A stretch of 7,882 nt of DNA from Hydrogenophaga intermedia (GCA_945869245.1 CAMBOY010000144.1:1-7882); one strand, 5' to 3'; positions 1 to 6,548 are shown, numbered from the stretch's first letter. Notes: generated by a model from the letters alone, not told the origin. Numbers and translations: made by a program.

Positions 1-477
1 CAGCTCGGTGGCGGTGGCGGTTTCGTCGTCGGCGGTGCTGCCGTTGCGCGGTGGGGCGTCGCCGCCCCATTCGCTGTCGTCGGGTGCCATCTCCACCGTG
101 CCGTCGCCGTCCCAGCTCTGCTCCACATCGGGCGCGCCGTCGATGCTGGCCTCGGTCTGGCTCGCGCTGTCGGATTCGGCGGCGCTCTCGCTGCTGGCGC
201 TGGACGTGGGAGCGGTGAAGGGCAGGTCGACCGCAGTGGTGTCGCCCAGTTCGGCCAGTTGCTCTCCGGCGCTCACCGGCGCATCGGCCTGCTCCACGCC
301 AAAGGCCTCGCGCTCGGCGCTGTCGTCGGCGCGCTCCAGAAATGGGTTGTCGTCGAGCATCTGCTCGACCTCCTGCGCCATTTCCAACGTAGAGAGCTGC
401 AACAACCGGATCGACTGCTGCAGCTGCGGCGTGAGCGCCAAGTGCTGGGAGACGCGCAGTGACAGGCCTTGCTTCAT
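1..477 (-). CDS. rpoN: RNA polymerase sigma-54 factor RpoN, N-terminal part (cut by left edge)
   Basis: The first 159 residues are visible and the gene continues beyond base 1. The protein begins MKQGLSLRVSQHLALTPQLQ, followed by a Gln/Leu-rich stretch with QQSIRLLQLSTLEM and DDNPFLE (residues 20-47). This is the conserved region I of sigma-54, which contacts activator ATPases and keeps the polymerase silent until activated. From about residue 50 to the window edge the sequence turns acidic and low in complexity (Asp, Glu, Ser, Ala, Thr), typical of region II. The core-binding and DNA-binding regions lie outside the window. The ATG at 477 begins exactly at the family's usual N-terminus. Only a weak GAGA-like ribosome site precedes it. 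It follows lptB after 10 bases on the same strand, the widespread proteobacterial lptB-rpoN arrangement, so it is probably cotranscribed with the LPS transport genes. Identification is firm. Confidence 0.97.
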   Translation of the reverse strand, partial: MKQGLSLRVSQHLALTPQLQQSIRLLQLSTLEMAQEVEQMLDDNPFLERADDSAEREAFGVEQADAPVSAGEQLAELGDTTAVDLPFTAPTSSASSESAAESDSASQTEASIDGAPDVEQSWDGDGTVEMAPDDSEWGGDAPPRNGSTADDETATATEL

Positions 478-487
478 GGCGCGGGTC

Positions 488-1243
488 TCACATGCGGAAG
501 TGTTCGCCGAGGTAGACCCGACGCACGTCGGCGTTGTCCACAATCTCGGCCGGTGTGCCGCTGGCCAGCACATGGCCGTCGCTGATGATGTAGGCGCGGT
601 CACAAATGCCCAGCGTCTCACGCACATTGTGGTCGGTGATCAGCACACCAATGCCCCGGGACTTGAGAAAACCAATGATGCGCTGGATCTCGATCACCGC
701 AATCGGGTCAATGCCGGCAAACGGTTCGTCGAGCAGGATGAACTGCGGATTGGTGGCCAGGGTGCGGGCGATCTCCACCCGGCGCCGCTCGCCGCCAGAG
801 AGCGCGGGCGCAGGCGAATCGCGCAGGTGATCCACCCGTAGGTCTTGCAATAGGCCACTCAGGCGGCGGTCGATCTCGGCATTGGTCAAGGCTTTGCCGC
901 GCTCGTCGACCTGCAGCTCCAGCACCGCGCGCACGTTTTGCGCCACGGTGAGTTTGCGAAAAATCGACGCTTCTTGCGGCAGGTAGCCCAGCCCCAGGCG
1001 AGCGCGGCGGTGAATCGGCAGGCTGTCGACCCGCTGACCGTCGAGCGTGATGTGCCCACCATCGGCGCGCAACAAGCCCACCAGCATGTAAAACGAGGTG
1101 GTTTTGCCCGCGCCGTTGGGACCCAGCAGGCCCACGACCTCGCCCCGGTCGACACTGAGGGACACGTTTTTCACTACCTGACGGCTGCCGTAGGCTTTTT
1201 TCAGCCCGCTGGCTTCTAGCCGACCCGTCGCAGCCGCCGTCAC
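488..1243 (-). CDS. lptB: LPS export ABC transporter ATP-binding protein LptB
   Basis: This 251-residue protein is the cytoplasmic ATPase that powers LptF/LptG in extracting lipopolysaccharide from the inner membrane and pushing it along the LptC-LptA bridge. All ABC ATPase motifs are present: Walker A GPNGAGKT at residues 41-48, Q-loop Gln90 in YLPQEASIFRKLTV (a hallmark of LptB), signature LSGGERRR at 148-155, Walker B FILLDEP at 168-174, D-loop GIDP at 177-180 and switch His205 in TDHNV. The length fits the family (about 240 residues). The start is GTG at 1243, which overlaps the lptA stop codon as GTGA. This suggests translational coupling between the two genes. The family-typical ending GEHFRM is intact. 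rpoN follows 10 bases downstream. Confidence 0.97.
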   Translation of the reverse strand: MTAAATGRLEASGLKKAYGSRQVVKNVSLSVDRGEVVGLLGPNGAGKTTSFYMLVGLLRADGGHITLDGQRVDSLPIHRRARLGLGYLPQEASIFRKLTVAQNVRAVLELQVDERGKALTNAEIDRRLSGLLQDLRVDHLRDSPAPALSGGERRRVEIARTLATNPQFILLDEPFAGIDPIAVIEIQRIIGFLKSRGIGVLITDHNVRETLGICDRAYIISDGHVLASGTPAEIVDNADVRRVYLGEHFRM

Positions 1244-1869
1244 CGCGTGGCATCCTTCATGCGCTCGCTCGGCTTGAGAGCGGCGGGCGCCGCTGGCGCG
1301 GCGGCGGGAGCGGCGCCGGGCTTGGGCACCGGGGTCAGCATGGCGCGCACCCGGCCGCTGGGGTTGTCGGCGGTGCGGGCCTGGCCCTCGACGGTGAAGA
1401 TCTCGGTCTGGCCACTGTAGACAATGGTCTGGCCCATGGTCTCATCGTTGAGCTGGGCGCCGCGCAGGCGGCGCAGCACCGCACGACCCTGGAAAGTGAC
1501 GGTGTCGGTCTGGCTGTCGTAGACGATGCTCTCGCCCTCGCCCTCGATCCATTCGTCCACACCTTCGCGCTTTTGGCGGAAAAAGGCGCGCGCGCCCGGC
1601 GCGGCCGTCAGGATGCTGTGCTGGCTGCCATCGGGCGCTTGGCGCACCACCGCTTGCTGGCCACGCATGGTGATGGTGCCTTTGGTGATCAGCACATTGC
1701 CCGTGATCAGCGTGACCTGCTGTGCGTCTTCGTGCCGCAGGGCGTCGGCTTCGATGTTCATGGGCTTGTCGCGGTCGGCCCGCTCGGCGTGCGCGGGCAC
1801 CGACAGCGCCAGCAGGCACAGCCACAACAGAGGGGCAATCGATCGGTTCAAGAACATAGTCAGGGGCAT
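1240..1869 (-). CDS. lptA: Lipopolysaccharide transport periplasmic protein LptA
   Basis: The 209-residue product is an OstA/LptA-family periplasmic protein that links LptC at the inner membrane to LptD at the outer membrane and carries LPS between them. Residues 9-28 form a signal peptide (hydrophobic core APLLWLCLLALS, cleavage likely after AHA). The beta-jellyroll follows: DKPMNIEADAL at 34-44, then GNVLITKGTITMRGQQAVV at 57-75, and later EGEGESIVYDSQTDTVTFQG and NDETMGQTIVYSGQTEIF. These alternating strands are characteristic of the family. The tail (about 184-198) is an Ala/Pro linker ending in a basic segment. Two starts are possible, ATG at 1869 (used here) or ATG at 1857. Neither has a good Shine-Dalgarno sequence and both leave a valid signal peptide. 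The stop overlaps the GTG of lptB. lptC, usually directly upstream, is absent; a terminator and dsbA lie there instead. Confidence 0.93.
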   Translation of the reverse strand: MPLTMFLNRSIAPLLWLCLLALSVPAHAERADRDKPMNIEADALRHEDAQQVTLITGNVLITKGTITMRGQQAVVRQAPDGSQHSILTAAPGARAFFRQKREGVDEWIEGEGESIVYDSQTDTVTFQGRAVLRRLRGAQLNDETMGQTIVYSGQTEIFTVEGQARTADNPSGRVRAMLTPVPKPGAAPAAAPAAPAALKPSERMKDATR

Positions 1870-1883
1870 GAAACTTGCATCCG

Positions 1884-1889
1884 ATTGTA
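1884..1889 (-). promoter_or_regulatory. Putative -10 element for lptA-lptB-rpoN
   Basis: The minus strand reads GGCTACAATCGG, a good sigma-70 -10 match (TACAAT), ending 14 bases before the ATG at 1869. No convincing -35 box is seen 16-18 bases upstream. A promoter is expected here because a terminator (1944-1964) closes the upstream unit. Transcription from this element would start near 1876-1878. That leaves a leader of about 8 bases to ATG 1869, or about 20 bases to ATG 1857. Confidence 0.4.
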
Positions 1890-1943
1890 GCCAGCGCCAG
1901 CCCCGCACACGCTGTCGCCGCCGCGCGCGGGCGCGGCACACAC

Positions 1944-1964
1944 AAAAAAGGCCCCGAAGGGCCT
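1944..1964 (-). terminator. Rho-independent terminator after dsbA
   Basis: On the minus strand the sequence AGGCCC-TTCG-GGGCCT forms a perfect 6-bp GC-rich stem with a stable TTCG tetraloop. It runs directly into a TTTTTT tract, then GTGTG. It lies about 20 bases past the dsbA stop codon. It separates the argS-SPOR-dsbA unit from lptA. A flanking GGCACA/TGTGCC pair (1935-1940 and 1964-1969) could form an alternative outer stem across the T tract. Confidence 0.93.
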
Positions 1965-1985
1965 GTGCCGGGTGGTGGGCACCGA

Positions 1986-2615
1986 TCAGGTTTTGCGCAA
2001 TTCGGCGATCAGCGCATCGGCCACCGCCAAGGTGCGTGGGCCTTGCCCGCTGATATAGAAGCGCCCAGCCACTCCCAAAGCGGGCGTGCCTTCCACCTGG
2101 TAGGCGTCTTGCAGCTGGGTGGCGCGCTTGGCTTTGCCCGCCACACCAAAGGAGTTGTAGAACTGGTTGAACTGGGTCCGGTCGATGCCCTGCTTGGCCA
2201 CCCAGTCGGCGATCGACTCGGGCGTCGCGATGCGCACCTTGTCGACGTGGATGGCGCGAAACACTTTTTCGTGCAGGGCACCGACCCGGCCCATGGCTTC
2301 GAGCGCGTAGTACAGGCGCTGCAGCGGCTCCATGGCGGGGCTGAACGCCACGGGCGTGCGGCGCACCACCACGTTGGCGGGCTTTTTGGCCATCCACGCA
2401 GTGAGCAGCGGCTCGAAGTTGTAGCAGTGGATGCAGGTGTAGGCAAAAAACTCCAGCACCTCGATCTGGCCGGCCTTGCTGTCCACTGGCGCGGGGCGCT
2501 GCAGACGCAGGTAATCGCTGCCTTCTTTGAAGCCGGCTATTTGGGCCTGCGCAGGCAGCGCAGCGCCCAGTCCAGCGGCGATGGCAAGTTGAGAAAACTG
2601 ACGTCGGTTGTGCAT
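1986..2615 (-). CDS. dsbA: Periplasmic thiol:disulfide interchange protein, DsbA family
   Basis: The 209-residue product is a DsbA-type oxidase that introduces disulfides into exported proteins. The thioredoxin-fold active site is FFAYTCIHCYNFEP at residues 56-69, with Cys61-Ile-His-Cys64. The dipeptide is IH rather than the E. coli PH. The cis-proline loop is EGTPALGV, with Thr177-Pro178. The helical insertion lies between them (about 95-165). The N-terminus MHNRRQFSQLAIAAGLGAAL ends in a likely AQA cleavage site near residue 25. It contains a twin-arginine RRQF pattern, so export may be by Tat rather than Sec. The start at 2615 is chosen because the minus strand carries GGAG (2624-2627) 8 bases before it, and because longer in-frame readings add only low-complexity sequence overlapping the upstream gene. 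It lies 58 bases after the SPOR gene and is the last gene before a terminator. Confidence 0.93.
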   Translation of the reverse strand: MHNRRQFSQLAIAAGLGAALPAQAQIAGFKEGSDYLRLQRPAPVDSKAGQIEVLEFFAYTCIHCYNFEPLLTAWMAKKPANVVVRRTPVAFSPAMEPLQRLYYALEAMGRVGALHEKVFRAIHVDKVRIATPESIADWVAKQGIDRTQFNQFYNSFGVAGKAKRATQLQDAYQVEGTPALGVAGRFYISGQGPRTLAVADALIAELRKT

Positions 2616-2673
2616 GTCATGCGCTCCATAGGGGGATGCTGGGTGGACGCCGTGGCGGCGCCCAAGTTCCCGT

Positions 2674-3321
2674 TTACGGCTGCTGGACCCGCACCAAGGC
2701 GGCCTCCACGCCGCCGGCCTTGAGTTGCCCAAGCGCCGATTCGGCCTTGTCCTGCTCTTTGAACGGACCCAGGCGCACACGGTAAATGGGTTTGCCCGCC
2801 TGTTCGCGCTCGCTCACCTGGGCGTTCAGGCCCAGCAGGGCCAGCCGGGCGCGCTGAGCGTCCGCCTCTTCGGCCGAGCGAAACGCGCCAGCCTGGACAA
2901 AAAAGATCTGCCGCTCGGGCACGGCAACGGGCGCGGCAGCAACCGCACTGTTGTCCGCTGCCTTGTCGGCGCCTTTGTCCTTGAGCAGTTCGCCCAAGGC
3001 ATCGGGTGCGGCCTTGGTGTCTGCCGGGTCGGCTGGCGCCGCAGGACTGGCGGCGGCCTCTGCCGGCTCGGCGGGGGCCGGCGGGGCGGGCGGCGGCGGC
3101 AATTCGTGCTTGAAGCCCATCCCGGCGTTCGGGTTCCAGCCCTTGTTGCGCTCGGCTTCTTGCTGGTCTTGCTCGGCGTTGCGGGTGACGCCACGGTCCA
3201 CAAAAGGCACCGGCACTTTGGTCACATACACCGCCACGGCCAGGGCGGCGCCCACGCCCAGCACCAGGCCCAACACAAAACCGATCAAGGTGCCCCCCCG
3301 GGCGTTTGTTCGACGATCCAT
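2674..3321 (-). CDS. SPOR-domain single-pass membrane protein (FtsN/DedD-like)
   Basis: The 215-residue protein has a short cytoplasmic N-terminus (MDRRTNARGG), one membrane segment (about 11-33), then VYVTKVPVPFVDR, a motif common in betaproteobacterial SPOR proteins beside argS. A charged segment (about 46-72) and a Pro/Ala-rich periplasmic linker (about 75-135) follow. The C-terminal SPOR domain is at about 137-212, with FFVQAGAFRSAEEADAQRARL and YRVRLGPFKEQDKAE. SPOR domains bind glycan strands lacking stem peptides at the septum, so a role in cell division or peptidoglycan remodelling is likely. Whether it is a true functional FtsN cannot be decided from sequence. The ATG at 3321 is preferred because AAAGG (3327-3331, minus strand) sits 5 bases upstream. 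A GTG at 3351 overlapping the argS stop would add 10 residues. It lies 26 bases after argS in the same unit. Confidence 0.9.
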   Translation of the reverse strand: MDRRTNARGGTLIGFVLGLVLGVGAALAVAVYVTKVPVPFVDRGVTRNAEQDQQEAERNKGWNPNAGMGFKHELPPPPAPPAPAEPAEAAASPAAPADPADTKAAPDALGELLKDKGADKAADNSAVAAAPVAVPERQIFFVQAGAFRSAEEADAQRARLALLGLNAQVSEREQAGKPIYRVRLGPFKEQDKAESALGQLKAGGVEAALVRVQQP

Positions 3322-3347
3322 CACTGCCTTTCGCACGAGGCCAAGCC

Positions 3348-5021
3348 TCACATTTTTTCTGGGGCGCTCACACCGAGCACCGCCAGCCCATTGTGCAGCA
3401 CCTGCGCAGTGGCCGCGACCAGCGCCAGTCGCGCGAGCTTGAGCGCTTCGTCGTCCACCAAAATGCGCTCGGCGTCGTAGTAGCTGTGGTAAGCAGCCGC
3501 CAGCTCACGCAAATAGAAGGTCACATCGTGCGGTGCAAAGTCTTGCGCGGCGGCGGTGAGCATGGCCGGGTACTGCGCCAGCTTGAGCATCAGCGTCTGG
3601 GCTGCGGGACTTTGCAGTAGACCCAGATCGACCGCTGCCAGACGTTTGCGTTCCCCACCCCAGCTCGCCAGCACCGAGCAGATGCGCGCGTGCGCGTACT
3701 GCACGTAGTAGACCGGGTTGTCGTTGTTCTTCTGCACCGCCAGATCGACGTCGAAGGTGTATTCGGTGTCGGGCTTGCGACTGAGCAAAAAGAAGCGCAC
3801 CGCATCCTTGCTGGTCCATTCGATCAGGTCGCGCAGCGTCACATAGCTGCCGGCGCGCTTGCTGATCTTGACCTCTTCGCCGCCCTTGACCACGCGCACC
3901 ATGGTGTGCAGCACGTAATCGGGGTAACCCTGGGGAATGCCCACATCGGCGGCTTGCAGGCCGGCGCGCACGCGGGCAATGGTGCCGTGGTGGTCGGTGC
4001 CCTGGATGTTGATGACCTTGCTGAAACCGCGCTCCCACTTGGCAATGTGATAGGCCACATCGGGCACAAAATAGGTGTAGGAGCCGTCGCCCTTGCGCAT
4101 GACGCGGTCCTTGTCGTCACCGTAGTCGGTCGACTTCAGCCACAGCGCGCCGTCTTGCTCATAGGTCTTGCCGTTGGCAACCAGCTTGTTGACCGTGGCC
4201 TCGACCCGACCGCTGGTGTACAGGCTGGATTCGAGGTAATAGTGGTCGAACTTCACCGCAAAGGCTTGTAAATCCAAGTCTTGCTCGTGGCGCAAATAGG
4301 CCACGGCGAACTGGCGCATGCCGTCGATGTCGTTCACGTCGCCGCTGGCGGTGAAGCTGCGGTCGTCGGCCTGCACCGTTTTCTTGGCCAAGAAGTCCTT
4401 GGCGATGTCGTGGATGTAGTCGCCGTTGTAAGCGGCCTCGGGCCATTCGGCGTCGCCGGGCTTAAACCCCTTGGCACGCAACTGGGTGCTGGTGGCCAAG
4501 GTGCCGATTTGTACGCCCGCGTCGTTGTAATAAAACTCGCGGTGCACGCTCCAGCCTTGGGTGCTGTAGAGGTTGCACAGAGCGTCGCCCAGCGCGGCCT
4601 GGCGCCCATGCCCCACGTGCAGCGGACCGGTCGGGTTGGCCGACACAAACTCGACCATCAGGCGCTGACCATTGGCGGGCTGCTCGCCAAAACAGGGGCC
4701 CGCGCCCAGCACCTCGCGCACGATCTGCTGTTTGGCCTCAGGCTTGAGACGGATGTTGATGAAACCCGGACCGGCGATGTCGATGTCCGCCACCCACTGC
4801 TGGTAAATGGGCTGCGCCAGCAGGGCGGCCTTCAGGGTCTCGGCCACCTGGCGCGGGTTGAGCTTGAGCGGCTTGGCCAGTTGCATGGCCGCGGTCACAG
4901 CAAAGTCGCCATGGGCTGCGACCTTGGGGGTTTCGAAAGCGGCGCGGGCGCCGGCACCAGCGTCCAGCGCGTCGAGCGCGTGGGCCAGACCGGCCAGCAA
5001 GTCTTGTTTGATGAGGAGCAT
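3348..5021 (-). CDS. argS: Arginine--tRNA ligase (arginyl-tRNA synthetase)
   Basis: This 557-residue class I synthetase charges tRNA-Arg with arginine in the cytoplasm. The N-terminal tRNA-recognition domain spans about 1-110 (GPGFINIRL at 84-92). The catalytic core has the HIGH motif as HVGH at 135-138 within SANPTGPLHVGHGRQAALGD. It also contains GTDHHGTIARV at 341-351 and KISKRAG at 385-391 in place of KMSKS, a variant often seen in ArgRS. The C-terminal DALR anticodon-binding domain (about 435-557) begins with NPVYYVQYAHAR and ends LAVLGVSAPEKM, the usual C-terminus. The length is close to that of other bacterial ArgRS, and the frame is intact. The ATG at 5021 matches the family start but has no Shine-Dalgarno sequence, and a TAAAAT element lies only 7 bases upstream. 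It heads the argS-SPOR-dsbA unit. Confidence 0.98.
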   Translation of the reverse strand: MLLIKQDLLAGLAHALDALDAGAGARAAFETPKVAAHGDFAVTAAMQLAKPLKLNPRQVAETLKAALLAQPIYQQWVADIDIAGPGFINIRLKPEAKQQIVREVLGAGPCFGEQPANGQRLMVEFVSANPTGPLHVGHGRQAALGDALCNLYSTQGWSVHREFYYNDAGVQIGTLATSTQLRAKGFKPGDAEWPEAAYNGDYIHDIAKDFLAKKTVQADDRSFTASGDVNDIDGMRQFAVAYLRHEQDLDLQAFAVKFDHYYLESSLYTSGRVEATVNKLVANGKTYEQDGALWLKSTDYGDDKDRVMRKGDGSYTYFVPDVAYHIAKWERGFSKVINIQGTDHHGTIARVRAGLQAADVGIPQGYPDYVLHTMVRVVKGGEEVKISKRAGSYVTLRDLIEWTSKDAVRFFLLSRKPDTEYTFDVDLAVQKNNDNPVYYVQYAHARICSVLASWGGERKRLAAVDLGLLQSPAAQTLMLKLAQYPAMLTAAAQDFAPHDVTFYLRELAAAYHSYYDAERILVDDEALKLARLALVAATAQVLHNGLAVLGVSAPEKM

Positions 5022-5179
5022 AGACGCGATTTTAGGTCGGCGCTGCGCCGAGGGCTGGCCGCCACAGCCGCGCGCGGTGCGTCACGGGCGTTGACAACTG
5101 TTTGCTTTGGTATGGCGTATTTGGAGTAAGGTTGCCTGCGGCGGTCGCCAATGACCGCTGTTCACCGAGAAGCACTACC
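5022..5179. promoter_or_regulatory. Divergent intergenic region between argS and the psiF-like gene
   Basis: These 158 bases should hold promoters for both flanking genes. Toward argS, the minus strand has TAAAAT (5029-5034) 7 bases before the ATG, a possible -10 that would give a leaderless or almost leaderless message. Directly upstream is a perfect inverted repeat, TCGGCG-CTG-CGCCGA (5037-5051), in the -35 region. It may be an operator or chance in GC-rich DNA. Toward the psiF-like gene, a perfect TTGACA (-35) lies at 5091-5096. The best -10 at usual spacing is only GCGTAT (5115-5120, 18-base spacer), so that promoter is uncertain. No Pho box could be recognised. Confidence 0.45.
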
Positions 5180-5479
5180 ATGAAAATCTGGATCACCGCA
5201 CTGACCCTGGCCGCTGCCGCCCTGCTGGCCCACGCCCAGGACGCCAAAGCGCCCTCTGCCCAGCAAAACCTGATGAAAAGCTGCAACGCCGACGCCAAAG
5301 GCATGAAAGGCGATGAGCGCAAAACCTTTATGAAGAGCTGCTTGTCGGGCGACAAACCCGTGCCGCAAGCGACCAACGCGCAGCAGGGCAAGATGAAAAC
5401 CTGCAATGCCGAAGCGGCGAGCAAAAGCCTCAAGGGCGACGAGCGCAAGCAGTTCATGAGCGCGTGCCTGAAGGGCTGA
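5180..5479 (+). CDS. Small exported PsiF-repeat family protein
   Basis: The 99-residue product has a clear Sec signal peptide (MKIWITALTLAAAALLAHAQ, cleavage likely after AHA-19 or AQ-20). The mature part is two copies of the PsiF repeat. Repeat 1 (about 30-56) is MKSCNADAKGMKGDERKTFM followed by KSCL. Repeat 2 (about 71-98) is MKTCNAEAASKSLKGDERKQ followed by FMSACL. Each repeat carries two cysteines (35 and 54; 75 and 96), which probably form one disulfide per repeat in the periplasm. PsiF of E. coli is phosphate-starvation inducible, but the biochemical role of the family is unknown and no Pho box was recognised here. The ATG at 5180 is chosen for the signal peptide; a weak GAGAAG (5167-5172) precedes it. 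It converges with the argP-like gene, with 38 bases between stop codons and no evident terminator. Confidence 0.9.
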   Translation: MKIWITALTLAAAALLAHAQDAKAPSAQQNLMKSCNADAKGMKGDERKTFMKSCLSGDKPVPQATNAQQGKMKTCNAEAASKSLKGDERKQFMSACLKG

Positions 5480-5517
5480 AACCTCTAGCCCCCACGCTCC
5501 ACCGCTGCGCGGCTCGC

Positions 5518-6438
5518 TCAAGCTTCGGCTGGCGGCATGGGCAGCAGGCGCTCGGCAGCGGCGGCTTTGACGGCCTGGGTTAGGCGCTGGGCTGAGAGCG
5601 ATTCGCGCGCCCAGTGCTGCCAGTACAGCGCCACGTCCACAGTGGCGCCGGGCAGCACCTCTTCCCACGGCGTTGGGCCGTCGCGCGGCACATCGGGCAC
5701 CATGCCCCAGCCCAGACCAAGCGCAATCGCTTGTTCAAACGCGTCCACCGCCGGCGCAAAGTGGCGCGGGTATTGCGCGTCGCCCAGCCCGAAGTGGTGC
5801 AACAAGTAAGCGTCTTGCAGCGCGTCTTTGCGGTTGAAGATGATGGCCGGCTGCGCCAGCAGTCGGTGCACCACAAAGCGGCCGCGCGCGTCGCGGCAAC
5901 GCGCCGCCAGGGCTGGAGCGGCCACACAACGGTAGCGCACCAAGCCCAGAGGCTCGGCCACACAGCCGCGCATGGCGCGAGACAAGGTGGTGACACAACC
6001 GATCACATCGCCGCTGCGCAGCGCGTCGTGGGTGTGGTCCTGGTCGTCGATCGTGATGTCGAGCAACAAGCGCCGCTTGAGCAGCATGGCCGACAGCCCC
6101 GGCAAAAACCAACTGCTCAGTGAGTCGGCGTTGATCGCAACCGCCAAGCTGTGCCAACGCCGGCTGTCGGCTCCCGCGCCCTGTGTGCCGGGCAATTGGG
6201 CCAGCAGATCGGCCTCCATGCTGCGCAGTTGCTTGATGTGCGCCAGCAAGGCCTGACCAGCAGCGGTGGCGCGCACGGTTTTGCCGCGCACCAGCAGGCG
6301 CTGGCCGAGTTGGGATTCCAGCGTTTTGATGCGCAAAGACACCGCCGCCAAGGTGAGCGACAAGGCTTTGGCCGCTGGCCCAAAACCACCGTGTTCCACC
6401 ACGGCAGCCAGGGCTTCGAGTTGCTTGGCGTCGAGCAT
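5518..6438 (-). CDS. argP: LysR-type transcriptional regulator, ArgP/LysG family
   Basis: The 306-residue protein has the LysR winged helix-turn-helix (about 1-60: MLDAKQLEALAAVVEHGGFG, then AAVSLRIKTLESQLGQRLLV). A linker helix and an effector-binding domain (about 95-295) follow. The segment LAVAINADSLSSWFLPGL (98-115) is diagnostic of ArgP/IciA/LysG, which sense lysine or arginine and control the exporters ArgO and LysE. QHWARESLSAQRLTQAV near the C-terminus also fits. The start is taken as ATG 6438; a TTG at 6444 is possible and neither has a good ribosome site. It diverges from the exporter gene with a 110-base spacer, the standard lysG-lysE layout, so activation of lysE (and perhaps the downstream monooxygenase) by excess basic amino acid is likely. 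The recognition helix has Leu at residues 30 and 35 where most LysR proteins have Gln and Arg/Gln. Confidence 0.93.
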   Translation of the reverse strand: MLDAKQLEALAAVVEHGGFGPAAKALSLTLAAVSLRIKTLESQLGQRLLVRGKTVRATAAGQALLAHIKQLRSMEADLLAQLPGTQGAGADSRRWHSLAVAINADSLSSWFLPGLSAMLLKRRLLLDITIDDQDHTHDALRSGDVIGCVTTLSRAMRGCVAEPLGLVRYRCVAAPALAARCRDARGRFVVHRLLAQPAIIFNRKDALQDAYLLHHFGLGDAQYPRHFAPAVDAFEQAIALGLGWGMVPDVPRDGPTPWEEVLPGATVDVALYWQHWARESLSAQRLTQAVKAAAAERLLPMPPAEA

Positions 6439-6548
6439 ATTCAAGTTTTTATTGAGTGATCGGATTTATCTTTATTTTCCTTTAATTCAATCGACCCCGG
6501 AGGCACACTGCAGGCCATCAGAAAACACCTCACCGCAGGAACAAGAAC
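6439..6548. promoter_or_regulatory. Divergent control region between argP and lysE
   Basis: These 110 bases contain the window's most AT-rich stretch (6439-6490), as expected for back-to-back promoters bound by a LysR-type regulator. A short dyad TCAA-N7-TTGA (6441-6444 and 6452-6455) is a candidate regulator half-site pair but is weak. Candidate -10 elements toward lysE are TATTTT (6473-6478) and TTTAAT (6481-6486); no strong -35 matches them. The minus strand has TTGAAT (6484-6489) as a possible -35 for argP. A strong GGAGG (6499-6503) lies 45 bases before the lysE ATG, too far to serve it. The lysE ribosome site is AGGA at 6537-6540, 8 bases before the ATG. Confidence 0.6.

Noticed and set aside
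1240..2397. Reading of lptA as a 385-residue protein extending back through dsbA.
   Set aside because: The extension lies out of frame inside the dsbA gene and across its terminator, and is low-complexity Arg/Ala/Gly sequence. The signal peptide marks the real start near 1869 or 1857.
1875..2723. Long plus-strand open frame opposite dsbA.
   Set aside because: It is antisense to a gene with clear motifs, has no recognisable domain, and is the kind of frame that high GC content produces by chance.
3066..3110. Pro/Ala/Gly-rich repetitive stretch that could be a DNA repeat.
   Set aside because: It encodes the disordered periplasmic linker of the SPOR protein, and no exact repeat unit is maintained.
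4281..5129. 282-codon plus-strand open frame opposite argS.
   Set aside because: It lies opposite the conserved ArgRS catalytic region, shows no domain and has no credible ribosome site.
5480..5517. Possible bidirectional terminator between the convergent psiF-like and argP genes.
   Set aside because: No stem of useful length followed by a T tract is present on either strand.
5032..5668. Minus-strand frames opposite the psiF-like gene (5032-5457 and 5162-5668).
   Set aside because: The plus-strand gene has a signal peptide and two internal repeats. The opposite frames have neither, and one also overlaps the end of argP.
6439..6490. AT-rich patch considered as a sign of horizontal transfer.
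   Set aside because: It is short, confined to the gap between divergent genes, and best explained by back-to-back promoters. The flanking genes have the same GC-rich codon use as the rest.
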